NCBI GenBank assembly: GCA_003255065.1
Contig: QAOA01003946.1
Coordinates: 1,364,120 to 1,428,119 of the forward strand
Direction: 5' to 3'
Source: Cercis canadensis
Lineage: Eukaryota; Streptophyta; Magnoliopsida; Fabales; Fabaceae
DNA: 64,000 nt
In this document: positions 1-11,600 of the stretch, piece by piece
Position numbering within the stretch: the first letter of the stretch is position 1
How the letters are laid out: every line of letters starts with the position of its first letter
Made by a program: the position numbers and the translations under genes
Notes under the pieces: model-generated
Database searches by the model: none
Told to the model about the DNA's origin: nothing
What the model saw: only the letters and a program-made list of their open reading frames with translations

Positions 1-934
1 TGTTGATGGGAAGGCAGTGACAGAGTATACTGGTTATGATTGGAGTACTGTTTGTTTGGATTTACTTGGTGCATCCCCACCTGCCTCTGCTTTATCTGGT
101 GGAAGACTAAAATTAAGTTGGTTATTACGCACATTTGATCAATGTCCATATGATGCGACGGATGATGTAGTGCAGAAATATGCCAGAGCGCATATACTCA
201 GTCTGATCGGTATGTGGTTGATGCCTGATCGAACTGGAAATTATGTGCATGTAATGTATTTGAAGTTGTTAGAAGATTTAAACGAAGCGGGGAGATTCAG
301 TTGGGGATCAGCTTGTCTTGCTTCTCTGTATAGGAGTCTCTGCAAGGCTTCTCTTGGGGAGGCTGATAACTTCGCAGGCTGTTGTTTTTTACTCCAGTGT
401 TGGGCATGGGAGAGATTCCCGTTGATAGCTCCGAGGCGAGTCGATCGTGATCCGACTAGGCCACTTGCGACCAGGTCAGTAAATATAACTTTGACATTTT
501 TTTAAATTATTTATAATTAAAGTACAATAACACTTATTTATGCGTTTTTTGTATTATATCAATTATAATAGAGTGACATTAATTTGTATATTATAATATA
601 TTCTTAGGTGGAATCTCCGTTAGATTGGACGAACATTGTGTACGGCTCGGACCAGAAGGCATATCGTCGTGCATTCGATTTGCTTGAAAATGATGACGTA
701 TGAAGTTTTTTTATTAGTAACAACTTCATATTATTGATTAGTTTATTATGTATAGAATTGAAATATTAATCATGTTATTGATATTTGATATAAACATATT
801 GTATGGCAGCCATATAACAGGGCATTGATGGCACTACTACCAGGTTATTGCTTTACAGGAAATGAGATTTGGGCTGCTAGAGTACCATTGATATGTTATC
901 ACATCGTGGAGCACCATAACCCAGATCGAGTCAT

Positions 935-994
935 GCGCCAGTTTGGGAGTTGGCAGAATATTCNGCGCCAGTTTGGGAATTGGCAGAATATTCC
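935..994 (+). repeat. 30-bp in-frame tandem duplication with N at its junction
   Basis: Two 30-bp copies (935-964 and 965-994) encode RQFGSWQNI and RQFGNWQNI. They differ at one base in the copy and by the ambiguous N at 964, which is the last base of copy 1. One copy is normal for this PMD block, so the second may be an assembly join rather than biology. Confidence 0.85.
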
Positions 995-1324
995 TCGAGA
1001 GGTCGCCATTTTTAATAGACAGCTCCACAGTATCAATATGAGAGGGAAGCAGGATACATTGTGGACATTGCATCATTTGGAGCATAACCTCTTATGGGAT
1101 CATCAACGTGATTACATTGTCAACTTAGATGAGCCATTTGGAGTAGATCCCGAGTACATGCCGTGGTATTTACGGATGACTCGCCGATGGATGAGCCTTG
1201 AAAATGCCAGAGCCGCTAGAGAGGTTAGTGTATAGTTATATCATTTTAGTTAATTTTATAATTATTTTATAATTCCAAGTTTGATTTATTATACAGATTC
1301 ATTCTCATCATGTCACACAGCATC

Positions 1325-1575
1325 ATCAAGCGACACAGTCTGGTTGGGGGACTCAGCCGGATTGGGGAACTCAGGCAGGTTGGGGGACTCAGCCGGATCG
1401 GGGAACTCAGGCAGGTTGGGAGACTCAGTCGGGTCGGGGAACTCAGGCTGGTTGTCGGGTCGGGGAACTCAGGCTGGTTGGGAGACTCAGTCGGGTCAGG
1501 GTACGCAGGCAGGTTGGGAGACTCAGTCGGGTCGTGGTACCCAGCCGGGTTGGGGTACTCAGCCGGGCGGATCTG
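1325..1575 (+). repeat. Coding minisatellite (GW-x-TQ repeats) in the PMD gene
   Basis: About seven imperfect copies of a 36-bp double unit, each half containing GGNACTCAG, encode Gly-Trp-Gly/Glu-Thr-Gln repeats in the PMD protein tail. The reading frame shifts near 1450, where about 10 bases (GGAGACTCAG) are absent from one unit. Length change by unit slippage is the likely mechanism. Confidence 0.8.
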
Positions 1576-2321
1576 AGCAGGGGGCAACTCAACCTGGGTG
1601 GACTTATCAGCCTGCTGATCTGTCTCCAGATCGCTACCGGGCATTTGTTGCGAGTTTAACTATAGTCTTTGTACAGTATGGTTAGTTACCACCAGTGATA
1701 CACCCTCAGATGGCTCCTGAGGCGACCATGTCATCGGGTAGTGCATATGTGTCATCAGAGTCACGATCGTCGTCCTCACGAGCGTCGTCATCACGACGGC
1801 AATCCACAACACATTCTACTAGGAACCCACATCGTTCTAGCTCGAGAGCAGAGAGCTCATCACAGGCTGCACATCGCACCGATATCCATACTCCCTCGAT
1901 CGACGTGCCATACCAGCCTGACCCTGTTCAGTTCACCCAGGAGCAGGACTTCTTCGGAACGCCAACATATTCAGATTATGCGGCACTATCCCCTGCATAT
2001 CACTTATTTGGCGTTGATTCTGCTGTTCCTCCATCTGCGATTGACGTATACGCGGGAACTTCTTCACAAACTCTCTTCCCTGAAGATTGGACGTTGCCCA
2101 CCATGACTCCACCGACAGGTCCACCGCCCATAGATCCGACTATGACTGGGACGAGACTGTTTCCCTCTGGGGAAACATATGATGATATGACACCACCAGG
2201 GATACAACCTGCCGAAGAAGTCCTGCCACCACGTGCGAGAAATCCTCCTAGATGTGGAACAGGGGGCATTTGTATCGACATCGTCATTAGCACTATTTTG
2301 TTGTTGTTTATGAAACTTTAA

Positions 2322-2566
2322 TGTTAGTGTAATATGTACATGTATTCCTTTTTTTTTTAAGATTATCGTCATGATAAATTTTCAATATGGTTAGAAATTA
2401 ATATATAAGCAAATATCACAATACAGAATTGACAAGTAATTAAAACAGTACATAATAGAACAGGTAATTAAAACAATACATGACAAGTAATTACAACAGT
2501 ACATAATATAACAAGTAATTAAAACAATACATGACAAATAATTACAATTTGCATAATGGTACTGAG
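2322..2566. other. AT-rich spacer between convergent MULE genes, with short tandem repeats
   Basis: This is the gap between the 3' ends of the PMD gene (+) and the transposase (-). From about 2425 to 2550 it holds three to four imperfect copies of a unit containing ACAAGTAATTAAAACAATAC. No ORF of interest is seen. It probably holds the polyadenylation regions of both genes. Confidence 0.6.
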
Positions 2567-5292
2567 TCATGGATCAGACATTCTTCTAAGGGGACACTTT
2601 CGGTTATTATGACCTTCTTGTCGACAAAGACTGCATCGCAATCGTAAATTACTGTTTGAATCTGGTCAATCCATCTCATTCCGTATGCGATTCACAACAG
2701 GACGACCTTTTTTCCTCAGCATTGCAGGGTTGAGACTAACATGTACCCCACTGATCTCAGGCCAATTTTCTTGTCCACCAATAGGCCTAAATTTACCTTC
2801 ATACACCTTGACTAAATTATCAATAGAGTATACTGGATCCACATACGACCACTCATCAAGCGAAGCAGAAGCACAAGCAGAAATTGCGTGTGAGCATGGC
2901 AAATGAAGGGCTTTGAACTTACCGCAACTACATTGTCTATTCATCAAATTGACAATAAACGTGCGACCTGCTGTCCTGGTCCTCATATTGAATCTCTCCT
3001 CCACCTCAAACTCTCCGGTGTTCCTATCGAACAATCGAGGCTTATGTGATGATGCCTCCCGTGAATTATCACGCATCTTAACCATTGCAAACTCGGTCCA
3101 CCGTTGCCCACTAGCTTTCATCATACCAGCCTGATCTCTCTTCTTCGTGAAAATAGCATTCATCCTGTAATATGTTGCTCTAACAAGGGTAATAATTGGC
3201 ATGTTGCGGACACCCTTCAACGTGCCATTAATATTTTTCGCCAAATTAGTTGTCATCATGCCGTAACGCCTCCCCTCTTTATCTCCTTGTAAAGTCTATT
3301 TCGCCTCTTCAAGATCTTGTACATATTTCCATGCCCGATTGTCTTCGCATCTAACTTGTATATCTCTCATAAACTCTTTGAATTTAAGGGATTCAAATTG
3401 ACTGCCTGTCAAATTATTATACAAAATTTTAATTAGGCAAAAGAAGTGAAATTTAAAACAAACACAATAAAAAAGTTATACATACCTGCTGCGTAGATTT
3501 TTGTCTTTAGAGTTTTATTCTTGAAATGCGTGTTCCAATTGCTAACGACATGCCGCAAACAGAAGAAATTGTACGCGAGTGGTGGACTCCATCCCACACT
3601 AGGATCTGCAATCGAAGATAAAATACTAACATGACGATCAGAAATTATCGCCAAATTTTGACGATCTCGAACCACGTGACGACGAACTAAGGTCAAAAAC
3701 CATGTCCAAGCATCTTTCACTTCACCTTCCACAATAGCAAATGCAAGAGGCAATGGTGACCTATCACCGTCCTGTGTTGAAGCAATCAGCAATGTCCCGC
3801 AATACTTTCCGCTCAAGAAAGTTCCATCAACTTGAATCACAGGCTTGCAAAAGGGAAATGCATCAACACATGCTTGAAATGTCTAAAATACACGGCGAAA
3901 CATTTTCTCCTGAACATTGGAATTACTGCTGATCTGATTATTATCCAAAAACCATTTGACAACAGTTCCCGGATTTGCCGTAATCATCGCTGCCATCCAT
4001 CTAGGTAAGAGATTGTAGCTCTCATTCCAATTGCCGAACATTTTTTCGATACACTTTTGTTTTGCCAACCATGCTTTTCTGTACGATGCGCGGTAACCAT
4101 AGTCATTCAATATTCGTTCTTGAATCAACTTAATTGACACTTTTGTGCAAGTATGAGGACCGTTGTATTTTGTAATCTCCCATTGTCCGCTCTTACTTCT
4201 TTGGGAAGCTCGAAGTCTCCAATTACAACCACTCTTCTCCTTGTTTGGACAAATAATACTCCACACGGTTGGATGCGACTGCCTAACAATGAATGAATGA
4301 TGCACTTGCAGTGAATATTCTTTGACAGCAATTTGAACATCATTTTTTATTAAGAATTGTTGCCCGACTGACAACTCTCCACCTCTGTTCCACGCTCCAT
4401 GTCCATCTGATGTGCCAATGTCATCACCAACTTGCATAGCATCCCAATTAATGTCTGAATAAACTTGTGAAGGCTGACTGTACTGCAATGGCTGAACCAT
4501 TTCCGGTATAGGTCCACCGGATTCATAGCCCACTGGACATACATTTAAATTTAAACTACGTTCACTTTCTTCGTCACTATAGGATTCATCTTCCTCTATG
4601 ATCGCATCTTCATCATCTTCGTCACTAATAAGAGGATCAATTGGAGAATTAGCACCACTAATTTGAAAGTCGTTATGTCCTTCCATATTTACAGCAATTT
4701 CCTGTTCCTCGATGTCTCGTCCCTGCAATATATTTGAATTAAACCAAGCATCATCCCAACCATAGTCATGACTTTCTGGTGGCTGGGGAATTTGACTCGA
4801 ACTAGGCATGCCAGTTTGAAATTCAGCTAAGCCAACATGTGGTTGATAACATTGATCAAAGACAAAATTTGTTTCATTATACCCCTGAATTGAACAAGGT
4901 ATTGAACCTGGCATTGAACTTTGCCCACCTGCATCAACTTCATCGATCTGAACACTGGTATCACCATGCTGTGCAGCGTCCGTCTCCACATAAAGTTCCA
5001 TTGCTCCAAGATTAGCATGCTTTGAATGACTTTCATACATGCACATTACATCCTCATCACCCATGAGGTCAATAGCACCATAATACAATAGGTTGGCAGA
5101 CATGAGAAATCTATATTTCATATTAGATATCATGGTATTCGGAGCAAGACATAATTTTCGGTGTATCACTTCCTTCAGACTATGTAGTCTAAGTCGATGT
5201 TTCAACATCATGCATACAGGATTAGCACTTTCATATGTGACTCCTTGCTCTCCATTATACACTCGGCCATTATGGTATATGAAAATCAACAT
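2567..5292 (-). pseudogene. MuDR-type MULE transposase, three nonsense codons
   Basis: Catalyses cut-and-paste mobility in intact elements. Best start is the ATG at complement 5290-5292 (MLIFIYHNGRVYNGEQGVTY, the usual plant mudrA N-terminus). Order: N-terminal MuDR domain; acidic linker; DNA-binding zinc domain (VGQQFLIKNDVQIAVKEYSL ... CPNKEKSGCNWRLRAS ... HTC); DDE core (VIQVDGTFLSGKY, IISDRHVSIL, FCLRHVVSNWN); SWIM finger (CSCGKFKALHLPCSHAISAC); CCHC knuckle (CSLCRQEGHNNRKC) ending at TGA 2567-2569. One intron, 3406-3485, has good GT-AG ends. In-frame stops: TAG at 3883-3885 where the family has Trp just before the DDE core, TAG at 3296-3298, and TGA at 2666-2668 just before the knuckle. 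The frame is otherwise open throughout, so the element died recently compared with its neighbours. Confidence 0.9.
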
Positions 5293-5339
5293 ATTTATCC
5301 TAAATTTTAAACCAAATATATCAGATACAATTAACAATA

Positions 5340-6054
5340 TTAAGCTAAAAATATATAATTACTAAATATTATCTATCTTCTAAAAAAAAATTAAAAATTA
5401 TATTTTTTAATATTATATTTATATTAACACTTTCAAATTAACGTATATAAATCATACAACTAAAAAAAAATTAATTATTACAATTAAAGAATAATTAAAA
5501 TTTTAACGCACCTTGTAGAATATTGCTTCAGAAACTTTGAACAGAACCTTAGACAAACACTTTTATCCTCAAAACTGAAATCTGAAAACGAAAGAATGCA
5601 AGACTCTCTAACTTTCTCTCAATTTCTTCTCTGCACAAATGAACTCTTCACAGAGGTCGGGTTATATAGTATTCAGACACGCCATGGCCCCGGACACGCC
5701 ATTACTCAGAAAACAAATCGTGTATGCCACGTGGCGGCTTCTGTTCGGACGTGCCATGAGAGTAGCGGCGTGTCCGGTCGCAACACGCCACTACTCAGTT
5801 TTTGCACTGCCACGGATTACTTTTTCACTGACACGGGCCCACAAGCGTGCAGGGAAGGAGGGATTTTTGTCTCATTCGGACACGCCGTAGGCCTCACGGC
5901 GTGTCCGGTGGGCCCCACGCGTCAGAAAAAGTTTTTCTTTTTTTATTTTTGAATTTTAAAAAAGTGTAATATTTGTGTAAATAGTTTGAAAGTTGTAATA
6001 TTTGTGTAAATATTTTTGCTAATTGTAATAATTGGGTCAAAACGCCTGTCATCT
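5340..6054. other. MULE 5' flank: AT-rich leader and subterminal ACACGCC motif cluster
   Basis: Upstream of the transposase. 5340-5560 is AT-rich. 5670-5925 holds many copies of a GGACACGCC/GGCGTGTCC motif in both orientations, including two direct copies of ACACGCCANTACTCAG (about 5696 and 5790) and a small palindrome around 5880-5910. 5960-6040 holds repeats of GTAATATTTGTGTAAATA. Clusters like this near MULE ends can be transposase-binding subterminal repeats, but I cannot fix the element terminus because the left end is outside the window. Confidence 0.55.
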
Positions 6055-6441
6055 TCAACAACCCGTCACACTCTTCTTTTTCTTTCTCTCTCCCTCTTTC
6101 TCCCTCATTGCTAAACCAGAGATCATTGTACTCCATAAAACCATATCCTCATTGTACGTAGCTTTAAACACCTCACCATGAATTGGTTCACCAAATTCCT
6201 CATTGTACTTTTTTTTTGCAAGCGGAATTGGAAACCCAAAAAAAGTAAAAGAAAAAAAAACCACAATTTGGACCTCCAAACAGTTAGCCAGCTTTCCCAC
6301 CAAACCAAAGCATCCAGATTGCACCCCGAAAGTAATTAGATACTTATAGAAAGACAAGAGAGCAGGGATAAAGATTCCAAGTATTTTTGTGGAATATATG
6401 TGAGGTTTTAGATACCTAAAAATAATATGAAATTTCCCCAA
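6055..6441 (-). pseudogene. Possible pentatricopeptide-repeat (PPR) gene remnant
   Basis: An open frame on - contains GEPIHGEVFKATYNEDMVLW followed by STMISGLAM, which reads like one PPR motif (compare the usual D-x-x-x-W-N/S-x-M-I-S-G pattern). An upstream stretch beginning YKYLITFGVQSGCFGLVGK is weakly PPR-like. There is no plausible full gene around it and it is only about 128 codons. It could be a coincidental reading frame. Confidence 0.3.
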
Positions 6442-6489
6442 ATTTAAATGGAATTCTTTGCCCTAATTACCCAATTATCACTTATCGGA

Positions 6490-6853
6490 CCCTCCACATA
6501 CGACGGTTCTCGGATCCTCCGTTCGTCATTTTTCTTCACCGGTGGCTGAGCCACCGACACTTTTCATCTTTAGAACACAACAGAGAGAGAGAGAGAGAGA
6601 GAGGGACATATAGAGAAAGAGCCAAGCTGGGGAAGCGAAAGAGAGGGAGAGAGGAGGAGGGGGTCGAAGAGATGGATAGTTTAGGGTTGGGTACGGTTGA
6701 TTGCGGTGTGGGATCGATTGTATGGGTGCGAAGGAGAAATAGGTCGTGGTGGCCAGGTCAAATACTGGGACCCAATGAGCTCTATGCCTTTCATATCACA
6801 TCACCTCGATCAGGAACTCCAGTTAAGCTTCTGGGTAGGGAAGATGCGAGCGT
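6490..6853 (+). pseudogene. Orphan first exon of a PWWP-domain gene
   Basis: The start is the ATG at 6672, after a plausible purine-rich 5' leader with a GA repeat near 6584-6602. The 61-residue reading frame contains GSIVWVRRRNRSWWPGQILG and SPRSGTPVKLLGREDASV, the start of a plant PWWP protein of the At1g51745 type; these bind nucleosomes or methyl-lysine. The exon ends in phase 2 at 6853 with a good donor (GTGTAAGT), as expected before a VDW-starting exon. I find no following PWWP exon before the UBP26 leader at about 8.65 kb; the DNA in between is repeats. So this is a truncated copy, although the promoter, leader and first exon look intact. Confidence 0.75.
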
Positions 6854-7004
6854 GTAAGTCTCTTAAGCTATTTTTCTATCATCAATTTTACGTTTTTATT
6901 CAAATTCAACTATTCCGTATGGGCCTTTGATTAACAATGAAAGAGAGAGAAGAGGAAAGAGAGAGAGAGAAAGAAGAGTGTGATTTGATGTTAAATATGA
7001 CAAA

Positions 7005-7262
7005 TTTTGAATATTATTATTTGGCCTTAAATTTTTGTTAATATTAATTTTTTTATCTCAATTTTATAAATTTATTTTTATTTAAACACATTATGTGTAC
7101 AACACGTGCTTTTTTTTTTTGTCCATTATTGGATATCTGTTTGAATCTTGAGGGTAAAACGCATATTTTAATAGTTGAAGGAGATATTTCTTATGTTTTT
7201 AAAGTTTTGGGGATAAAGCACACACAGTATATAATTTAGGGGAGTTTTTTAAAATTTTTTCC
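7005..7262 (+). repeat. Direct repeat copy A of a 260-bp intergenic repeat
   Basis: Matches 8238-8517 in the same orientation. Both begin with TTTTGAATATTAT, run through AATTTATTTTTATTTA, a CACGTG-like site, GGATATC, and GGGTAAAACGCA followed by TTTAATAGTTGAAGGAGAT. Its second half also matches 7526-7690 in reverse. Confidence 0.75.
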
Positions 7263-7525
7263 TATTTATTTTAATATTATACTTTAAAAAAATAAAATAT
7301 AATAGACATATACGGACCACTAAACGCACCCATAGCTACGTAGTGTGTTCACGTCGGACACGCTAGTAACCTCATAGCGTGTTTTTTCTTCAACTGCTTA
7401 TAAGAATAAAAAATAATTAAAAAAAAAGATGACAAAAAAGAACATGTCAATAGACTATTGGCGTGTCTCACGTGGAGACGTTACGTAGTTATTTGTGGTC
7501 TCCACATATTTAAAATATTTTTTTG

Positions 7526-8517
7526 AGAAAAGTCCAAAAAATCCCTTGAACTATACTCTTATTGCACTTTACCCCCTATGTTTTAAAAACGTAAGAAATA
7601 CATTTTTTAATTACGAAAATGTGCGTTTTACCCAAAAATACCAGACGAACGTCCATTAATTGACGGAAAGAATCACATGCCATGCACGTGTAATCTTAAA
7701 ACTCAGAAAACCAAAAAGCCAGAAAATCATAACTAAAAACTCCAAAATTCTTTCTTCAAAAAATTTGAAGAAATTTGTTCTTAATTAGAGAGGAATAAGA
7801 GAAGAAGTGAAATCTTAGCTAGAAACTCAAAAACCATAGCTAATATCCTTAAAACTTGTTTGGGTATTGTTAAAAAATGAATTTTGAAACCCCTTGAAGA
7901 ATTTGGAGAAAGATTGAACCATTTGAAAAAAGAAATTGTTTAGGTAGTGTTAGAAAATAAATTTCGCACAACATCCCTCAAAGAATTTAGAGAAATTCAC
8001 TATTGATTGGTCGGATTGAGTGACATGTACCACTGCTACCTTTAGTTTTTCGTGCTTCATTTTGAGCTTCAATCTTAAAACTAATAGTATAATGTTGTTG
8101 CAAATTTCACAAGCTTTAAAATGATATATGATTTACAAATTTTAGTTGAGAAATAAGAGAGATATAAAGAGAACTCGAATGGATTTGAAAACGGGTCAAA
8201 TTCTATAAATGGATACCGCTGGAGGTTGAAGATGATAGTTTTTGAATATTATAATTTGGTCCCAAAATTTTTTAAATATTACTTTTTGACCTTATTTTAA
8301 TAAATTTATTTTTATTTATACTCTTATAAATTACACTATGACTCAAATTAAACACTCCACGTGCCAGACATGTGATTCTTTTCGTCTATTTTTGGATATC
8401 CGTCTAGGTCTTGGGGGTAAAACGCACATTTTAGTAGTTGAAGGAGATCTTTTCTACGTTTTTAAAGCATGAGGGGTAAAGTACAATAAGAATATAGTTT
8501 AAGGTAAGACTTTTCCC
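7526..8517. mobile_element. About 990-bp non-autonomous TIR element (arms about 160 bp)
   Basis: Left arm 7526-7690 and right arm 8357-8517 are inverted copies. Read inward, both contain AAAAGTC, CTTATTGNACTTTACCCC, TTTAAAAACGTA, AAAATGTGCGTTTTACCC and GAATCACATG..CACGTG. The flanks are low-complexity T runs, so a target duplication cannot be judged. The interior (7691-8356) shows no gene. Long TIRs without an ORF suggest a MULE-type MITE. The 7263-7525 stretch just outside carries GGACACGC and GGCGTGTC motifs like those near the MULE at 5.7 kb. Confidence 0.65.
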
Positions 8518-8649
8518 TATTTTTTTTTGTTTCTAATTTTTAAAAAATTATAATATTTAAATAATTAAATTAAAAAATATAATAACCATGTTATTTTATT
8601 ATTAAAATATAATATTCATGTGAATAAACCACCCCAATTGCTGTTAAAT

Positions 8650-11600
8650 CATCTCGAAGGTGCCCCAGATACAGTAAAAGTCTTCTGTAGCCTCAAGCGC
8701 TCTGACTCTAACTCGACCCATTTACCCCACCTTACTTCACCATTCTCTTTCTCTCTCTTACCAAAGTTTTTGACCTCTCTCTCTTCCCGTCTCTCTCTCT
8801 TCAGTGTCTGTGTCTGACTCCGACCCTTCCCTTTACCTTCTACCATCCCTGCAACTTTATTTTTTTCCTCTTCTTCGAACTCCCCTCAGCCAAAAGGTTA
8901 CAATGGAAATTTGATTATATTTTTTCTCAGTAATTCTGATTGAAAGTTAAAAATATTAATCTGATAATTTCAATTTTGGCTTTTGTTCTTCCCCAGAATC
9001 GGAAGTGACTTTTTGATCTTCTAGCTGAGAGGAACTTCTATATCTGAAAGGTAACAACGTGACAACAATTTCTCTCAATTTTATCTTTTTTTAAAAATAA
9101 TTTTTAGATCATATTTTCTTGCTCTTAGTTAATTGTTGAAATATGCATGCGTTCACATTACCATGTGGCTCTGCTTTCCCGTTGATTTGCTTAATGTTTT
9201 GGCTGTTGGAAATTTCTAGGGTTCTCGTCGTCTGCGCTTTTGATTATTTTGGTGTACGTAATTTGTTTCGCACTTATTCTGCTGTGTAGTGATGACAAAA
9301 AGGTGGCTTTTGGGAATGTGTTTACATAGATGGAAAATGGCCGCTACTCCCTGGAAAATTTTCTTCGCAAATATTTGGTTCATTCATTTTGAATGATATT
9401 AAAATAAACAAAGTGTAATTTATGGGCTTCATCATCTGTAGTCTATTTTCTTAAAGGTATTTTCGAGGTTTATCGTCCTTAGGTTTAGTCTGTATTTTCA
9501 TGTAAGCAATGCAACTATACAACTGATATAGGGTGACGAGTTACATATATAAGGACTTCCATGAAATACAGATAATTTTCTGATCGTCCTGGTGAGGTGA
9601 CTATCACATTTACTTAGAAGGGCTTCCATGAAACCAAGCATTGTCTTCTTTAGAGGGAATGAAGACGGTAAATTGTTTATTCATATTTGTGTTCCTCCAG
9701 AAGTTAAGTTCTTATGTTTTTGGCAGGGTTTGGTTGCATTCTAGAATGAGCAGACCAACTACGCGAAGTAAAAATAAAAGACAGAGACAAGGGGATGATA
9801 TTGCTAGCTTTTCTGAAATATGGAGGTACTAACAAATTTTTTATTGTTTCACAAGCGTAGGATTTGTTGTTCCTGCCTTTGCATATTTATTGTTTGTTTG
9901 ATGTTCCTCCTTGTATAGGAAAATTCACAAAACAGGTGTGGTAACTGATGATGATATAAATCAACTGTATATGATTTGGAAGCCTGTTTGTTCAGGCTGC
10001 CGGGTCAATACTAAAGACAACCCAAATTGCTTTTGTGCTTTGGTTCCTCCTCCCAATGGAACCAGGAAGTCTGGCTTATGGCAGAAGATGTCAGATATTC
10101 TAGAAAGTCTTGGCCCGGATCCATCCAAGGATCTTCGTGCTTCTGCTAATTCACCTGCAGGTCTGACAAATCTTGGGGCAACATGCTATGCCAACAGTAT
10201 ACTCCAGTGTTTGTACATGAATAAAGCTTTCCGGGAAGGCATATTTTCTGTTGAGCTTGATGTTCTACAACAACAGCCAGTGTTGGATCAACTGCTTCGC
10301 TTGTTTGTGCAGCTGCATGTTAGTAAAATGGCTTTTATAGATTCTTCTCCGTTTGTAAAAACTCTGGAGTTAGATAATGGAGTTCAGCAGGATAGCCATG
10401 AGTTTCTGACATTGCTTCTGTCATTGCTTGAGCGGTGTCTGAGCCATTGCAAAGTTTCCAAGGCAAGAACAATCGTTCAAGATCTTTTCAGGGGAAGTGT
10501 TTCTCATGTGACAACGTAAGTTTCCATTGAATTGTTTGAACAATTGTAGCTTTGGGATTGATTATTATCTGTTCTCTCCTATGATTATTGTTTGTTAAGT
10601 TTATTATCTTTTGCCATATTTATTTGATTTGAGTTGTGATTGTCTCTCTTTTGTCTTCTCACCGTCTCTTCCTGTAGTTTTCTTTTTCCTTAACAAAAAT
10701 TTTATATAAATATATGAAAGAAGAATTATATCAAGAAAGGAAGAGTACAAATGAAAAGAGGTTAAGCTATTCTCCATCAAAGAAACACCCTTAAAAAGAT
10801 CATGAGCTGAGTACCAAAGGGGAGTCAGGAATACAATCCTGTCCCATGAAAGTGCTAAATCCAACCAAGCATCCTTATAGATACGAGCATTCCTTCTATA
10901 ACTTTTATTAGAATATGGTTTGATATTTGTCGTTAATTTGTATACATTTATGACTAGTAAGTTGTGCAAGGTTTCTTTTCAGTTGCGACTTGCCATCATC
11001 TCAACTTCTGGTCCATGGACAACATTCAGTTTTGTTTTGTTAGGTGTGCTTATTCTACCTGACCTTGTATGTTCAATGTTGCTGGGTTAAGGCGGGGCTG
11101 GCCCTATGGTAGTAACTTGTTTCTTGATATTAAGGTTACTTATGAATGTGACCACAGCTTTTTTACTAATAAAGAATGATGGGTTTTACTGCTAACGATA
11201 ATCTATCGTAGGTCTTCAGTTTTTTTCTGGCCTAGATAGATAGGTTATAGATATGGCAATTATTGTTATTGTATTTTCTTATTGTTAATCCCTGCCCTCC
11301 TCCCCCCAAAACATGTTACACCTAAAATATTGTGGTTGTTTCTGAGTGTTGTTGAGTCTCTCTCTCATGCATGTGCAAGTTTGTTATCTATGAAAGAATG
11401 TGTTCTTATTATCAAGTAGAACTTTTTATGATCATATTTCACAACTTGGCCATTGCAGTCTTCTTTCACTACTGTTTGTCATTGATTTACAATGTATGGC
11501 ACTTAGGAAACCTTGGTTGGATGGAATGGAATAAAGCTTGAGGAATGGGAAATGGAAAGGAACGAGTATTATATGTTCAAAATGAGTCTCTCATAATTAA

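Larger units (their letters stand above)
1..2321 (+). pseudogene. Plant mobile domain (PMD/MAIN-like) gene of a MULE, decayed, 5' end off window
   Basis: Encodes the C-terminal half or more of a transposon-type plant mobile domain protein. The family also includes the host proteins MAIN and MAIL1, and its members often ride on Mutator-like elements. Inferred exons: 1-474, 608-697, 810-1223 and 1297-about 2290. Visible signatures are KLSWLLRTFDQCP, ARAHILSLIG, the VPLICYHIVEHH..DRVMRQFG block and LRGKQDT-like INMRGKQDT, then a Gly-Trp-Thr-Gln repeat tail and a Ser/Pro-rich C-terminus ending in a CGTGG motif. Lesions: about one base is missing near 612 after the exon-1 splice; about 10 bases are missing near 1450 in the repeat; an in-frame TAG at 1683-1685 looks like a former CAG; about one G is missing in the G-run at 2262-2266 before the expected stop. 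A 30-bp duplication lies at 935-994. It points tail to tail at the transposase at 2567-5292. The domain call is secure; the lesion list is inferred from family expectation. Confidence 0.82.

Noticed and set aside
1267-1644. Pro/Ser-rich open frame on - opposite the PMD repeat
   Set aside because: It is the antisense shadow of the GW-x-TQ minisatellite; the repeat keeps all frames open.
1741-2106. Alternative + frame overlapping the PMD C-terminus
   Set aside because: Composition is random, while the overlapping frame matches the family tail (CGTGG end).
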